DNA of 64,000 nt from Actinomadura meyerae (GTDB lineage Bacteria > Actinomycetota > Actinomycetes > Streptosporangiales > Streptosporangiaceae). The translations under genes and the position numbers were made by a program. Location of the stretch: the NCBI RefSeq assembly GCF_900188445.1, contig NZ_FZOR01000013.1, forward strand, positions 1 through 64,000, in the 5' to 3' direction. Of this stretch, positions 41,852 through 50,982 are shown piece by piece; the first letter of the stretch is position 1; the number at the start of each line of letters is the position of its first letter. The notes beneath the pieces are model-generated. The model saw nothing but the letters and a program-made list of their open reading frames with translations, did not search any database and was not told where the DNA came from.

Positions 41852-42005
41852 GTTAAGTAACCCCGGAAGGGCCATCGGCACCGCCCAGCTCCACGAACAC
41901 ACCGAAACGGCGGAAAACGTGGAGACCGGGACGGGCGGCGGGATGATCGTTAGATTGGCGAGGTCCGCATGAGGGTGTTTCCGGGCCCGGCGAGGTGATG
42001 GCAGC
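41849..42005. other. Intergenic region upstream of the TIGR03086 gene
   Basis: No gene seen. TTAGAT near 41951 could be a plus-strand -10 box, and GAGGTG about 8 bases before the GTG at 42006 serves as ribosome-binding site. The left part should also hold the minus-strand promoter of the small ORF/integrase unit. Confidence 0.4.
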
Positions 42006-42569
42006 GTGGTTCCTGAGGGTTTCGTCCGTGCGCTGGACGCGTTCGAGGCGGTACTGGCGGCGGTGCCGGCGGACCAGTGGCTGTCGCCGTCGCCGTGCGA
42101 GGGCTGGGCGGCCGTCGATGTGGCGGGGCATGTCACCGCCGGGTTGCTGGTGATCGAACTGCGCGCGGCCGGGCGGCCGCTCCCCCAGGACGATCCGGAC
42201 TGGCGGGAGGTCGCCGGCGCGGATCCGCCGGCGTCCTGGCGGGAGGTCCGCGCCAGGATGATGGCGGAACTGACCCCTGCGGCACTGGATCGGCGGGTGC
42301 CGCTGGCGATGGGCCTCGAGATGACGGTGCGCGAGTGGGTGGAGCAGTATCCGCTGGAGCTGCTGGTGCACACCTGGGATCTGGCGCGGGCGACCGGGCA
42401 GAGGGTGGTCCTCCCCCGGGATCTGGTGGAGGCGGCGCTGGAGACGGCTCGGGCGATGGCGCCTCAGGGGCGTGAGGCGGGGATGGTGGGCGCCGAGGTC
42501 GCCGTGGGCGCCGACGCCGATGCGCAGGCGCGGCTGCTGGCGGTGTTCGGCCGCGATCCCGCCGCCTGA
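42006..42569 (+). CDS. TIGR03086-family metal-binding protein (mycothiol-dependent DinB-like)
   Basis: A 187-residue four-helix protein of the maleylpyruvate-isomerase/DinB-like type: WLSPSPCEGWAAVDVAGHVT holds the first metal His, and LELLVHTWDLARATGQ the His/Asp pair. Family members bind a divalent metal and in some cases use mycothiol as thiol partner. GTG 42006 is the start. It is a single gene between the integrase scar and an MFS gene. Confidence 0.85.
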   Translation: MVPEGFVRALDAFEAVLAAVPADQWLSPSPCEGWAAVDVAGHVTAGLLVIELRAAGRPLPQDDPDWREVAGADPPASWREVRARMMAELTPAALDRRVPLAMGLEMTVREWVEQYPLELLVHTWDLARATGQRVVLPRDLVEAALETARAMAPQGREAGMVGAEVAVGADADAQARLLAVFGRDPAA

Positions 42570-42730
42570 CCCGCCCCTCCCCTGCCCCGGTGTGATCGGG
42601 GGTGCGTGGGGGCGGGTGCGGCGGTTAGGGTGCGGGTATGCGCCGACGACATTGATCTTCACCTGAGGCGGGGCTCGCGCGGAGGCTGTACGTCTACGCG
42701 TTCCTCGAGGATTTCGTTCTGCTGTACCCG

Positions 42731-43825
42731 GTGTACGCGGTGCTGTTCGCCGATGCCGGGTTGTCCCCCGCTGAGATCTCGTCGTTGTTCGCCGTGTGGT
42801 CGGCGACGGCGTTCGCCTTGGAGTTGCCGTCCGGTCTGTGGGCGGACGTGTTCTCCCGCCGGTCGCTGCTGGTGACCGCTCCCCTGCTGGCCGGTGCGGG
42901 TTTCGTGCTGTGGTCGTTCTTTCCGTCGTTTCCGGTGTTCGCCGCGGGTTTCGTGCTGTGGGGTGCGGGGTCGGCGCTGCGTTCGGGGACGATGCAGGCG
43001 CTGGTGTACGAGGAGTTGGAGCGGGTCGGCGCGGCGGGCGCGTACGCGCGTGTGGTGGGGCGGTCGGAGGCGGTGTCGCTGCTTGCGGTGGTGGCCGCGT
43101 CGGCGGTGGCGTCGCCGGTGCTGGCGGTGGGCGGTTACCGGGCGCTGGGGGTGGCGAGCGCGGTGGTGTGCGCGGGGTGCGCGGTGGCGGGGTGGTTCAT
43201 GCCTGAGGTGAGGCGGGTGTCGGCCGCGGACGGTGATGGGCCGTCGTTGGGGTCGGTGGTGCGGGACGGGTGGGTGCAGGTGCGGAGGGAGCCGGCGGTG
43301 CGGTGGGCGCTGGTGCTGGTGGTGGTGCTGGAGGGGGTGACGGCGCTGGATGAGTATGTGCCGCTGGTGGTGCGGTCGACGGGGGTGGCTGCGGCGTCGG
43401 TGCCGTTGCTGGTGCTGGTGGTGACGGTGGGTGATGCGGTGGGCGGGTGGTTGGCGGGGCGGGGTGTGCGGTGGCTGGCGCCGGTGCTGGTGGTGGGTGC
43501 GGTGTGCCTGGCCGCGGGGTCGTTGAGCGGGCGTGCGGGGGGTCTGGTGCTGGTGGCGGTGGGCTTCGGGGTGTTCCGGTGGGCGATGGCTGCGGCGGAT
43601 GCGCGGTTGCAGGAGCGGATCGGGGACGGGGCGCGGGCGACGGTGACGTCGGTGGCGGGGTTCGGTGCGGAGACGGTGGCGGTGCTGGTGTTCGCGGGGT
43701 GGGCGCTGGGGTCGCGGTGGGCGGGCGCCGGGGTGCTGATGGGTGCGGCGGCGGTGCCTTACGCGGTGGTGGCCCTCGTGCTGGTGGTGGGGGCGCGGCG
43801 GCGGCGTGTACATCGGGAGATGTAG
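42731..43825 (+). CDS. MFS transporter, 5' end interrupted by an in-frame stop
   Basis: At least 364 residues with about eleven to twelve helices; the motif LWADVFSRRSLLV between helices 2 and 3 is the MFS signature. Homology-like sequence continues upstream in the same frame (LYVYAFLEDFVLLYP, helix 1) to 42656, but there is no ATG, GTG or TTG there. An ATG at 42638 with AGGG 7 bases upstream is in frame and reads Met-Arg-Arg-Arg-His-stop. TGA at 42653 probably replaces a Trp codon. The GTG at 42731 used here cuts helix 1, so the product may be inactive unless the stop is a sequencing error or is read through. Confidence 0.75.
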   Translation: MYAVLFADAGLSPAEISSLFAVWSATAFALELPSGLWADVFSRRSLLVTAPLLAGAGFVLWSFFPSFPVFAAGFVLWGAGSALRSGTMQALVYEELERVGAAGAYARVVGRSEAVSLLAVVAASAVASPVLAVGGYRALGVASAVVCAGCAVAGWFMPEVRRVSAADGDGPSLGSVVRDGWVQVRREPAVRWALVLVVVLEGVTALDEYVPLVVRSTGVAAASVPLLVLVVTVGDAVGGWLAGRGVRWLAPVLVVGAVCLAAGSLSGRAGGLVLVAVGFGVFRWAMAAADARLQERIGDGARATVTSVAGFGAETVAVLVFAGWALGSRWAGAGVLMGAAAVPYAVVALVLVVGARRRRVHREM

Positions 43826-43944
43826 GCGGGGCGGGGCGGCTACGCCAAAGGCGCATTGCGGTTCCGCGCTCGCGGACGATTCGCCGGTGGGGTGTGAGGG
43901 CCGAGGATCGGGGGGTCGTTGCGGGGCGATCCTTGGGAGTGTCG
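43826..43944 (+). other. Leader of the cyd operon
   Basis: A 119-base gap between the MFS gene and cydA. It contains GCGG-TT-CCGC and other short dyads and TTGGGAG ahead of the cydA ATG. No clear Rex or other redox-regulator site could be identified. Confidence 0.35.
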
Positions 43945-45192
43945 ATGGGTGACGCGCTGTTGCTGGCGCGGGTGCAGTTCGCGTTGACGGCGGGGACGCA
44001 TTTCCTGTTCGTGGCGCTGACGCTGGGTCTGGCGACGCTGGTGGCGTTGACGCAGACGCGGGCGACGGTGTCGGGCAGTGCGGTGCATGCGCGGATGGTG
44101 CGGTTCTGGGGCCAGTTGTACGTGGTGAACTACGCGGTGGGCATCGTGACGGGGCTGGTGATGGAGTTCCAGTTCGGGTTGAACTGGTCGGGTCTGTCGC
44201 GGGTGTCGGGGAGCGTGTTCGGGGCGCCGCTGGCGCTGGAGACGATCGTCGCGTTCTTCGTGGAGTCGACGTTCCTGGGGTTGTGGATTTTCGGGTGGGA
44301 TCGGTTGAACCGGTGGGTGCATCTGGCGCTGATCTGGGTGGTGACGCTGACGGCGTACCTGTCGGCGTACTTCGTGCTGGTGGCGAACGGGTGGCTGCAG
44401 CGTCCGGTGGGGTTCGAGGTGGTGGACGGGACGGCGCGGCTGACCGATGCGGGGGCGCTGCTGGCGAATCCGACGGCGCTGCTGGCGTTCTCGCATGTGG
44501 TGTTCGGGGGGTTGCTGACGGCGGGGTTCTTCATGGCAGGGGTGAGCGGTTTCCATCTGCTGCGGCGGACGGCGGAGGTGGAGTTCTTCCGGCGGTCGAT
44601 GCGGATCGGGCTGCTGACGGTGATCCTGTCGGTGATCCCGGTGGTGGTCGTCGGGGGGATGCAGTACGCGTACGTCCAGCCGACGAAGAGGGGTGGGTCG
44701 GAGGCGGACGCGGCGGTGGCGGATTTCACGGCGCGGTTCGGGCCGGGCGACTACCTGGCGCCGGGGGTGGCGAAGGTCGGTGAGGGCCTGATGACGACGA
44801 TGTGGCTGCTGATGCTGTTCGTGGCGTTGGTGGCGCTGGTGAAGTTGCCGTTCGGGCGGTGGCTGGTGCGGGGCCGGGTGTTCCATGTGCTGATGATCGT
44901 GGCGGTGCCGCTGCCGTATGTGGCGATGCTGTCGGGGTGGGTGTTCCGTGAGGTGGGCCGGCAGCCGTGGATGGTCTACGGGGTGCTGAAGACCGAGGAC
45001 GCGTTGTCGCCGGGGGTGGGTTCGGGGGCGGTCGCGGTGTCGTTCGCGGCGTTCTCGGTGCTGTTCGCGGTGCTGTTCGGGGTGAACGCGTGGTTGCTGG
45101 CGCGGTTCGCGCGGCGGGGGCCGGGCGGGGCGGGGCTGGGGGCCGCTCCCCCGGCGGAGCCGCCGGTTCCGGTGCTGAGCCCGACGTTCTGA
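43945..45192 (+). CDS. cydA: Cytochrome bd ubiquinol oxidase subunit I
   Basis: A 415-residue nine-helix subunit that binds the three haems. Visible landmarks are LLARVQFALTAGTHFLFVAL (haem-ligand His), the quinol-site region, SHVVFGGLLTAGFFMAGVSG and the C-terminal GWVFREVGRQPWMVYGVLKT. The short Q-loop fits the actinobacterial/Bacillus type. GGGAG lies 6 bases before the ATG. With CydB it reduces oxygen to water at very low oxygen tension. It is first of a cydABDC unit. Confidence 0.93.
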   Translation: MGDALLLARVQFALTAGTHFLFVALTLGLATLVALTQTRATVSGSAVHARMVRFWGQLYVVNYAVGIVTGLVMEFQFGLNWSGLSRVSGSVFGAPLALETIVAFFVESTFLGLWIFGWDRLNRWVHLALIWVVTLTAYLSAYFVLVANGWLQRPVGFEVVDGTARLTDAGALLANPTALLAFSHVVFGGLLTAGFFMAGVSGFHLLRRTAEVEFFRRSMRIGLLTVILSVIPVVVVGGMQYAYVQPTKRGGSEADAAVADFTARFGPGDYLAPGVAKVGEGLMTTMWLLMLFVALVALVKLPFGRWLVRGRVFHVLMIVAVPLPYVAMLSGWVFREVGRQPWMVYGVLKTEDALSPGVGSGAVAVSFAAFSVLFAVLFGVNAWLLARFARRGPGGAGLGAAPPAEPPVPVLSPTF

Positions 45193-45252
45193 CGTGCGGC
45201 GTCGGGTTGGTGCGGCGTCCTGTTCGTGTGACGTTTCGACTGGAGTCTGATC

Positions 45253-45996
45253 ATGGATTCTCTCGCGGTGCTGTTGCTGGCGGTGTTCGCCGGCGGGTAT
45301 CTGGTGCTGGCCGGTGCGGATGTCGGGGTGGGGATGCTGCTGCCCTGGCTGGGGCGGGACGAGCGGGAGCGGCGGTTGGTGATCGCGTCGTTCGCGCCGT
45401 TCTTCCTGGGGAACGAGGTGTGGCTGGTGGCGGCGGTGGGGCTGGTCGCTGGGGCGTTCCCGGGGTTGGAGCACCGGCTGCTGGAGGAGCTGTATCCGCT
45501 GGTCGTGGTGTTGCTGGTCGGCTGGGTGGTGCGGGACATGGGGCTGTGGCTGCGGGGCCGTGTGGATGCGGCGGGGTGGCGGCGGCTGTGGGACGGCGCG
45601 ATCGTGGCGGGCAGTTGGGCGCTGGCGCTGGCGTGGGGGTCGGTGCTGGGTTCGGTGGTGGCGGGCGGGGGGTTGAACGCCGGGAGTGTGCTGGGGTTGC
45701 CGCTGGCGGTGCTGTTCGCGTGGCATGGTGCGGGGTTCGCGCGGTGGCGGCTGCCGGTGGGGTTGGCGGCGCGTGCGGCGCGGGTGCCGTCGCGGTACGG
45801 GTTGTCGGTGCTGGTGATGGCGGGTGCGCCGGTGGTGGCGGGTGTGGAGGTTTCGTGGTCGGAGGTGGTGGCCTCGGGTGGTGGGCTGACGTTGACGGTG
45901 GTGGGGACGGCGGTGGTGCTGCCGTTGCTGCTGGTGTCGCAGGCGTTGGTGTGGTGGACGTTCCGGGGGCGGGTCGAGGCCCCGTCGTATCTGTAG
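45253..45996 (+). CDS. cydB: Cytochrome bd ubiquinol oxidase subunit II, short form
   Basis: A 247-residue membrane subunit with LLLAVFAGGYLVLAGADVGVGMLLPWLG and FFLGNEVWLVAAVG, the conserved CydB N-terminal features (quoted in pieces: GGYLVLAGADVGVGMLLPWL and FFLGNEVWLVAA). Most CydB proteins are 330-380 residues; this one has only about seven helices, so it is clearly short. It ends in a regular stop, followed within 3 bases by the cydD GTG. Confidence 0.88.
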   Translation: MDSLAVLLLAVFAGGYLVLAGADVGVGMLLPWLGRDERERRLVIASFAPFFLGNEVWLVAAVGLVAGAFPGLEHRLLEELYPLVVVLLVGWVVRDMGLWLRGRVDAAGWRRLWDGAIVAGSWALALAWGSVLGSVVAGGGLNAGSVLGLPLAVLFAWHGAGFARWRLPVGLAARAARVPSRYGLSVLVMAGAPVVAGVEVSWSEVVASGGGLTLTVVGTAVVLPLLLVSQALVWWTFRGRVEAPSYL

Positions 45997-45999
45997 GCG

Positions 46000-47637
46000 G
46001 TGGGGGTGAAGGCTGTCGAGCGGCGTCTGCTGGGGTTGCTGCCCCGGCGGGTGGTGGTGCTGCTGGGTGTGCTGGCGGTGGGGCAGGGTGTCCTGCTGGT
46101 GGTGCAGGCGGAGCTGCTGGTGCGGGCGGTGGCGGGCCTGGAGGTGGGGCCGCTGCCGTGGCTGGCGGGCGCGGTCGCGGGGCGGGCGGTGCTGGCGTGG
46201 GTGGTGGCGCTGGTGGCGGGCCGGGCGGCGGCGCGGGTGAAGCGCGATTTGCGGGCGGGGTTGCTGGGTGTCCCGGCGGGTGATGCGGGGGCGCGGGTGA
46301 CGTTGCTGACGCGGGGCCTGGACGCGGTGGATCCGTTCTTCACCGGGTATGTGCCGCAGTTGCTCGCGGCGTGCGTGGTGCCGCCGCTGGTGCTGGTGCG
46401 GCTGTTCTCGGTGGATTGGGCGTCGGCGCTGGTGGTGGCGGTGACGTTGCCGCTGGTTCCGGTGTTCGGGGCTTTGGTGGGGATGCGGACGGCGGCGCTG
46501 ACGGGGCGGCAGTGGGGGCTGCTGCAGCGGCTGGGCGGGCATTTCCGGGACGTGGTGGCGGGGTTGGGGACGCTGCGGGCGTTCGGGCGGACGGCGCATC
46601 AGTCGGTGGTGGTGCGGGAGCTGGCGGGTGAGCATCGGCGGGCGACGGTGCGGGCGCTGCGGGTGGCGTTCTTGTCGTCGCTGGTGCTGGAGCTGGTGTG
46701 TGCGTTGTCGGTGGCGCTGGTGGCGGTGCCGGTGGGGTTGCGTCTGCTGGACGGGCGGATGGTGCTGGCGTCGGGGCTGCTGGTGCTGGTGCTGACGCCG
46801 GAGGTGTATGCGCCGTTGCGTGGGCTGGGGCAGCGTTTCCATGCCAGTGCGGAGGGGGTGGCCGCGGCGGAGGCGGTGTTCGGGGCGCTGGATGTGCCCG
46901 CTCCCCCGCCGCCGGGGCGGGTCGCCGCGGGGAGCGGGGCGGCCTCGGGGGGTGGTGTGCCGGAGATCGTGCTGGAGGAGGTGACGGTGCGGTATCCGGG
47001 GTCGGCGGGGCCGGCGTTGGATCGGGTGTCGTTGCGGGTCGCGGCGGGTGAGCGGGTGGCGGTGACGGGTCCGTCGGGTGCGGGCAAGTCGACGCTGCTG
47101 CTGGTGCTGGCGGGGCTGGTGGTCCCGGAGTCGGGGCGGGTGCTGGTGGACGGGGTGGATCTGGCGGAGCTGGACGTGGCGGCGTGGCGGGCGCGGCTGG
47201 GGTGGGTTCCGCAGCGTCCGCACCTGTTCGCGGCGTCGGTGGCCGACAACATTCGGCTGGGCGCTCCCGAGGCGGGTGACGCGCGGGTGCGGGAGGCGGC
47301 GCGGGCGGCGGCCGCGGATTTCGTGGACGAGCTGCCGGAGGGGCTGGCGACGGTGCTGGGTGAGGGCGGTGCGGGGGTGTCGGCGGGGCAGCGGCAGCGG
47401 CTGGCGGTGGCGCGGGCGTTCCTGTCGGGCGGGCCGGTGATGCTGCTGGACGAGCCGACGGCGCGGCTGGATCTGCACAGTGAGCGGGTTCTGGTGGAGG
47501 CGGCGGGGCGGTTGCTGGCGGGGCGGACGGCGGTGGTGGTGGCGCATCGTCCGGCGTTGCTGGGGCTGGTGGACCGGGTGGTGCGGCTGGAGGGCGGCCG
47601 GGTCGTGGCAGCGGCGCGGAGCGAGGAGGCGGCGTGA
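46000..47637 (+). CDS. cydD: Thiol reductant ABC exporter subunit CydD
   Basis: A 545-residue ABC half-transporter: six-helix membrane domain (residues ~15-290), then an ATPase with Walker A TGPSGAGKSTLLLVLAG, the VSAGQRQRLAVAR signature and Walker B VMLLDEPTARLD. CydDC exports cysteine/glutathione-type thiols, which is needed to assemble cytochrome bd. GTG 46000 or 46006 is the start. Its stop overlaps the cydC GTG. Confidence 0.9.
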   Translation: MGVKAVERRLLGLLPRRVVVLLGVLAVGQGVLLVVQAELLVRAVAGLEVGPLPWLAGAVAGRAVLAWVVALVAGRAAARVKRDLRAGLLGVPAGDAGARVTLLTRGLDAVDPFFTGYVPQLLAACVVPPLVLVRLFSVDWASALVVAVTLPLVPVFGALVGMRTAALTGRQWGLLQRLGGHFRDVVAGLGTLRAFGRTAHQSVVVRELAGEHRRATVRALRVAFLSSLVLELVCALSVALVAVPVGLRLLDGRMVLASGLLVLVLTPEVYAPLRGLGQRFHASAEGVAAAEAVFGALDVPAPPPPGRVAAGSGAASGGGVPEIVLEEVTVRYPGSAGPALDRVSLRVAAGERVAVTGPSGAGKSTLLLVLAGLVVPESGRVLVDGVDLAELDVAAWRARLGWVPQRPHLFAASVADNIRLGAPEAGDARVREAARAAAADFVDELPEGLATVLGEGGAGVSAGQRQRLAVARAFLSGGPVMLLDEPTARLDLHSERVLVEAAGRLLAGRTAVVVAHRPALLGLVDRVVRLEGGRVVAAARSEEAA

Positions 47638-49382
47638 AGGCGATCGGAGTGAAGGCAACCGGGGTGGAGGCGCCGGGCGGGATGCGGGGTGTGTGGGGTG
47701 CGGTGCGTCCGCACGCGCTGCGTCTGGCGGCGGCGGGCCTGGCGGGTGCGGCGGCGGAGCTGTGCGGGCTGGGGCTGGTCGCGGCGGCGGCGTGGCTGAT
47801 CGCGCGGGCGGCGCAGCGGCCGGAGCTGGCGGCGCTGTCTTTGGCGATCGTGGCGGTGCGGGGGTTCGCGCTGGCGAAGGGGTCGCTGCGGTATGTGGAG
47901 CGGCTGGCGGGTCATGACGCGGCGCTGCGGGCGATGGCGGAGTTGCGGGGCCGGGTGTTCGATGCGCTGGCGGGGTCGTCGGCGGCGGTGCGGGGGCGGT
48001 TGCGGGACGGTGATGCGCTGACGCGGATGGTGTCGGATGTGGAGGCGGTGCAGGATCTGCTGCTGCGGTGCGTGCTGCCGGCGTTCGCGGCGGTGGTGTG
48101 CGGCGGCGCGGGTGTGGTGGTGTGCGCGGCGGTGGACGTGCGGGCCGGTCTGGTGGTGGGGGCCGGTGTGCTGGTGGCGGGTGTGGTGCTGCCGGTGGTG
48201 GCGGCGGTGGCGGGCGGCCGGGCCGCGGCGCGGGTCGCGGCGGAGCGTGAGGCGCTGGCGGTGGCGTCGCTGGACGTGCTGGAGGGGGCGGCGGATCTGG
48301 CGGTGTTCGGTGCGTCGGACCGGTTCGCGGCGCGTGCTTCGCGGGCGGCGGGGCGGCTGGAGCGTGCGGAGCGGTCGGGTGTTCGGGTGGCGGCCGGGGT
48401 GGCCGCGGCGGGTTTCGCGGTGCAGGGTGCGGTGGTGGCCGCCGCGGTGTGGGCGGGCCTGGGTGCGGGGGTGGACGAGGTCGGTGCGGCGGTGCTGGCG
48501 TTGACGGCGCTGGTGGCGGTGGAGTCGGTGCTGCCGCTGGCGGGGGCGGCGCAGCGGCTGCGGGAGGTGTGGCCGGGGGCGCGGCGGGTCGGTGCGGTGC
48601 TGGCGGTTCCGGCGGAGCTGGCGGTGTCGCGTCCGGTGGCGGTGCCGCGGGGTCCGCTGGAGGTGGAGCTGCTGGGGGTGCGGGTCCGCTATGGCGGGAG
48701 TGTCGCGTTGGAGGGGGTCGATCTGCGGGTGGAGCGCGGCCGGCGGGTCGCGGTCGTCGGCGCGAGCGGTGCGGGCAAGAGCACGCTGCTGGCGGCGGTG
48801 GCCGGTGAGGTGCCGGCGGTGTCGGGCGCGGTGCTGCTGGGCGGGCGGGCGTTGGCCCGGTACGCGCCCGGGGATGTGCGGGCGGCGGTGCGTGGGCTGG
48901 CGCAGGACGCGCACGTGTTCGCCGGGACGGTGCGTGCGAACTTGCTGCTGGCGCGTCCGGACGCGGGTGAGGCCGAGCTCGCGGCGGCGGCGGCGCGGGC
49001 GCGGTTCGCCGAGGTGGTGGAGGAGCTGCCGGAGGGGTGGGAGACGGTGGTGGGTGCGGGCGGTCGGGGCCTGTCGGGCGGGCAGCGGCAGCGGCTGCTG
49101 CTGGCGCGGGCGCTGCTGGCCGATCCGCCGGTGCTGGTGCTGGACGAGCCGGCGGAGGCGCTGGATCCGGTGGCGGCGGACGCGCTGACGCGGGATCTGC
49201 TGGAGGCGCCGGGCGGGGGGACGCTGCTGCTGGTGACGCACCGGCTGGCGGCGCTGGGTGCGGCGGACGAGGTGGTCGTGCTGGATCGGGGCCGGGTGGT
49301 GCAGCGGGGGCGGCATGAGGAGCTGGTGGCGGTGCCGGGTGCGTACCGGGACCTGTGGGAGGCGGAGCTGCTGGAGGCGTGA
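47634..49382 (+). CDS. cydC: Thiol reductant ABC exporter subunit CydC
   Basis: A 582-residue partner of CydD: six-helix domain, then an ATPase with Walker A VGASGAGKSTLLAAVAGEV, the LSGGQRQRLLLAR signature and VLVLDEPAEALDP. The GTG start overlaps the cydD stop (GTGA) behind GAGGAGG. Some actinobacteria fuse the two subunits; here they are separate. Confidence 0.9.
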   Translation: MKAIGVKATGVEAPGGMRGVWGAVRPHALRLAAAGLAGAAAELCGLGLVAAAAWLIARAAQRPELAALSLAIVAVRGFALAKGSLRYVERLAGHDAALRAMAELRGRVFDALAGSSAAVRGRLRDGDALTRMVSDVEAVQDLLLRCVLPAFAAVVCGGAGVVVCAAVDVRAGLVVGAGVLVAGVVLPVVAAVAGGRAAARVAAEREALAVASLDVLEGAADLAVFGASDRFAARASRAAGRLERAERSGVRVAAGVAAAGFAVQGAVVAAAVWAGLGAGVDEVGAAVLALTALVAVESVLPLAGAAQRLREVWPGARRVGAVLAVPAELAVSRPVAVPRGPLEVELLGVRVRYGGSVALEGVDLRVERGRRVAVVGASGAGKSTLLAAVAGEVPAVSGAVLLGGRALARYAPGDVRAAVRGLAQDAHVFAGTVRANLLLARPDAGEAELAAAAARARFAEVVEELPEGWETVVGAGGRGLSGGQRQRLLLARALLADPPVLVLDEPAEALDPVAADALTRDLLEAPGGGTLLLVTHRLAALGAADEVVVLDRGRVVQRGRHEELVAVPGAYRDLWEAELLEA

Positions 49383-49437
49383 GGCGTGGCCGGTGTGAGG
49401 GCGTGGCGGCCGGGGGCGGCCGGGTGGCCGGGGGTGT

Positions 49438-50952
49438 TCAGGTGAGGGTTTTGAGGGTGCGGCCGAGGGTGGCGATGCCGTCGGTGATGGCGGTGGGGGT
49501 GGCGGTGGGGGTGGCGGTGGGGGTGGCGGCGGCGTAGCCGAGGACGAGGCCGGGTGGGCCGGGGCGCTGGGTGTGCCAGGACAGGGGCTGCGCCTTGACT
49601 CCCTGGCGGAGGGCGGCCGCGGCCAGGGCGGTGTCGTCGATGCGGTGACGGGAGGCGGGCAGGGTGATGGTGAGGTGAAGTCCGGCGGCGGCGCCGTGGA
49701 CGGTGGCGCCGGGCAGGTGGGCGCGGATCGCGTCGATCATGGTGTCGCGGCGGTGGCGGTGGCGGCGCCGCAGGGGCCGCAGGGCGCGTTCCAGGGCGCC
49801 GGTGGTGATGAGTTCGGCGAGGACGAGCTGGGGCAGGGCGGCGTTGCCGAGGTCGGCGAAGCGTTTCTCGGCGATGACGGCGTCCAGGTGGGCGGGGGGC
49901 GGCAGGAGCCAGCCGGTGCGCAGGGCCGGGGCCAGGAGTTTGGAGACGCTGCCGGCGTAGAAGACGCGGTCGGTGAGCAGGGAGCGCAGGGCGGGGACGG
50001 GCGGGCGGTCGTAGCGGTGCTCGGCGTCGTAGTCGTCCTCGATGATCAGTCCGCCGGCGGCGGCCCAGTCCAGGAGGTCGCGGCGGCGGTGGCCGGACAG
50101 GACGGCGCCGGTCGGGAACTGGTGGGCGGGGGTGAGCAGGACGGCGGGGGCGGCGGTGGCGCGCAGGCGGTCGACGCGGGCGCCGTCGGCGTCGACGGGG
50201 ATGGGCGGGGTGGCGATGCCGCCGTGGGCCAGGTGCTGGCGGGCGCCGAGGGAGCCGGGGTCCTCGACGGCGACGGTGCCGATGCCGGCGGCGGTGAGGA
50301 CGCGGGCGATGAGGCCGAGGGCCTGGGCGGTGCCGGCGGTGATGACGATGGCGGCCGGGTCGGCGCGGATGCCGCGGTTGCGGGCCAGCCAGCCCGCGAC
50401 GGCGGCGCGCAGGGCGGGGGTGCCGCGGGGGTCGCCGTAGCCGAGGCCGGAGGCGGGCAGGTCGCGCAGGACGGTGCGTTCGGCGCGCTGCCAGGCGGCG
50501 CGGGGGAAGGCCGACAGGTCGGGGACGCCGGGGGTGAGGTCGATGCGGGTGGGGGCGGTGCGCAGGGCGTCGAAGGCGTCGGCGCCGGGCGGGCCGTGGA
50601 AGGGGGCGGCGGGCGGCGGGCCGCCGGGGGGCGGTTGCGCGGCGGGCGGGGTGAGGGGTGCGGCGACGACGACGGTGCCGGCGCGGCCGCGTCCGGTGAT
50701 GTGGCCTTCGTCGGTGAGGCGCTGGTAGGCGTCGGTGACGACGCCGCGGGAGACGCGCAGGTCGGCGGCGAGGGTGCGGGTCGGCGGGAGGCGGCTGCCG
50801 ACGGGCAGGCGGCCGTCGGCGATGGCGTCGCGGAGGCGGCGGGCGAGCCAGTCCGCCAGGCCGCCGGGCGGGGCGTCGGCGGGGTCGAGCTGCAGGAAGT
50901 CGGACCCGCGGGTTATGGCCCGGTCTGTTTCGTCGTGATTGGACCTGTGCAC
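49438..50952 (-). CDS. MocR-type (GntR/aminotransferase) transcriptional regulator
   Basis: A 504-residue fusion. A GntR winged HTH at residues ~20-90 (LADWLARRLRDAIADGRLPV, RTLAADLRVSRGVVTDAYQRL) is joined by a Pro-rich linker to a class I aminotransferase domain with the PLP lysine in YAGSVSKLLAPALRTG and IIEDDYDAEHRYD. MocR proteins sense PLP or amines. It is divergent from a methyltransferase gene 30 bases away. GTG 50952 is the likely start. A 12-base repeat near the end gives a (Ala-Thr-Pro-Thr)n tail. Confidence 0.9.
   Translation of the reverse strand: MHRSNHDETDRAITRGSDFLQLDPADAPPGGLADWLARRLRDAIADGRLPVGSRLPPTRTLAADLRVSRGVVTDAYQRLTDEGHITGRGRAGTVVVAAPLTPPAAQPPPGGPPPAAPFHGPPGADAFDALRTAPTRIDLTPGVPDLSAFPRAAWQRAERTVLRDLPASGLGYGDPRGTPALRAAVAGWLARNRGIRADPAAIVITAGTAQALGLIARVLTAAGIGTVAVEDPGSLGARQHLAHGGIATPPIPVDADGARVDRLRATAAPAVLLTPAHQFPTGAVLSGHRRRDLLDWAAAGGLIIEDDYDAEHRYDRPPVPALRSLLTDRVFYAGSVSKLLAPALRTGWLLPPPAHLDAVIAEKRFADLGNAALPQLVLAELITTGALERALRPLRRRHRHRRDTMIDAIRAHLPGATVHGAAAGLHLTITLPASRHRIDDTALAAAALRQGVKAQPLSWHTQRPGPPGLVLGYAAATPTATPTATPTAITDGIATLGRTLKTLT
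49492..49527. repeat. 12-base tandem repeat in the MocR gene
   Basis: Three perfect copies of GGTGGGGGTGGC, in frame, encoding an Ala-Thr-Pro-Thr repeat in the C-terminal part of the MocR protein. Confidence 0.85.
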
Positions 50953-50982
50953 CGGGCCATTGTGGCCTCCAGGGTGGTGCCC

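Noticed and set aside
41465..41860. Plus-strand open frame of 131 codons over the integrase start region
   Set aside because: Its composition is Arg/Pro/Gln-rich and it crosses the integrase coding region. The minus-strand 99-codon frame has better start and overlap features.
39000..42700. Skew reversal read as a chromosomal origin of replication
   Set aside because: No dnaA, dnaN, gyrB or DnaA-box cluster was seen, and skew also swings elsewhere in the window.
43840..47658. Very long minus-strand open frame (about 1270 codons) opposite the cyd genes
   Set aside because: Its translation is an Arg/His/Pro/Gln-rich low-complexity string, and it lies exactly opposite genes with clear motifs. 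Open antisense frames are expected at this G+C.
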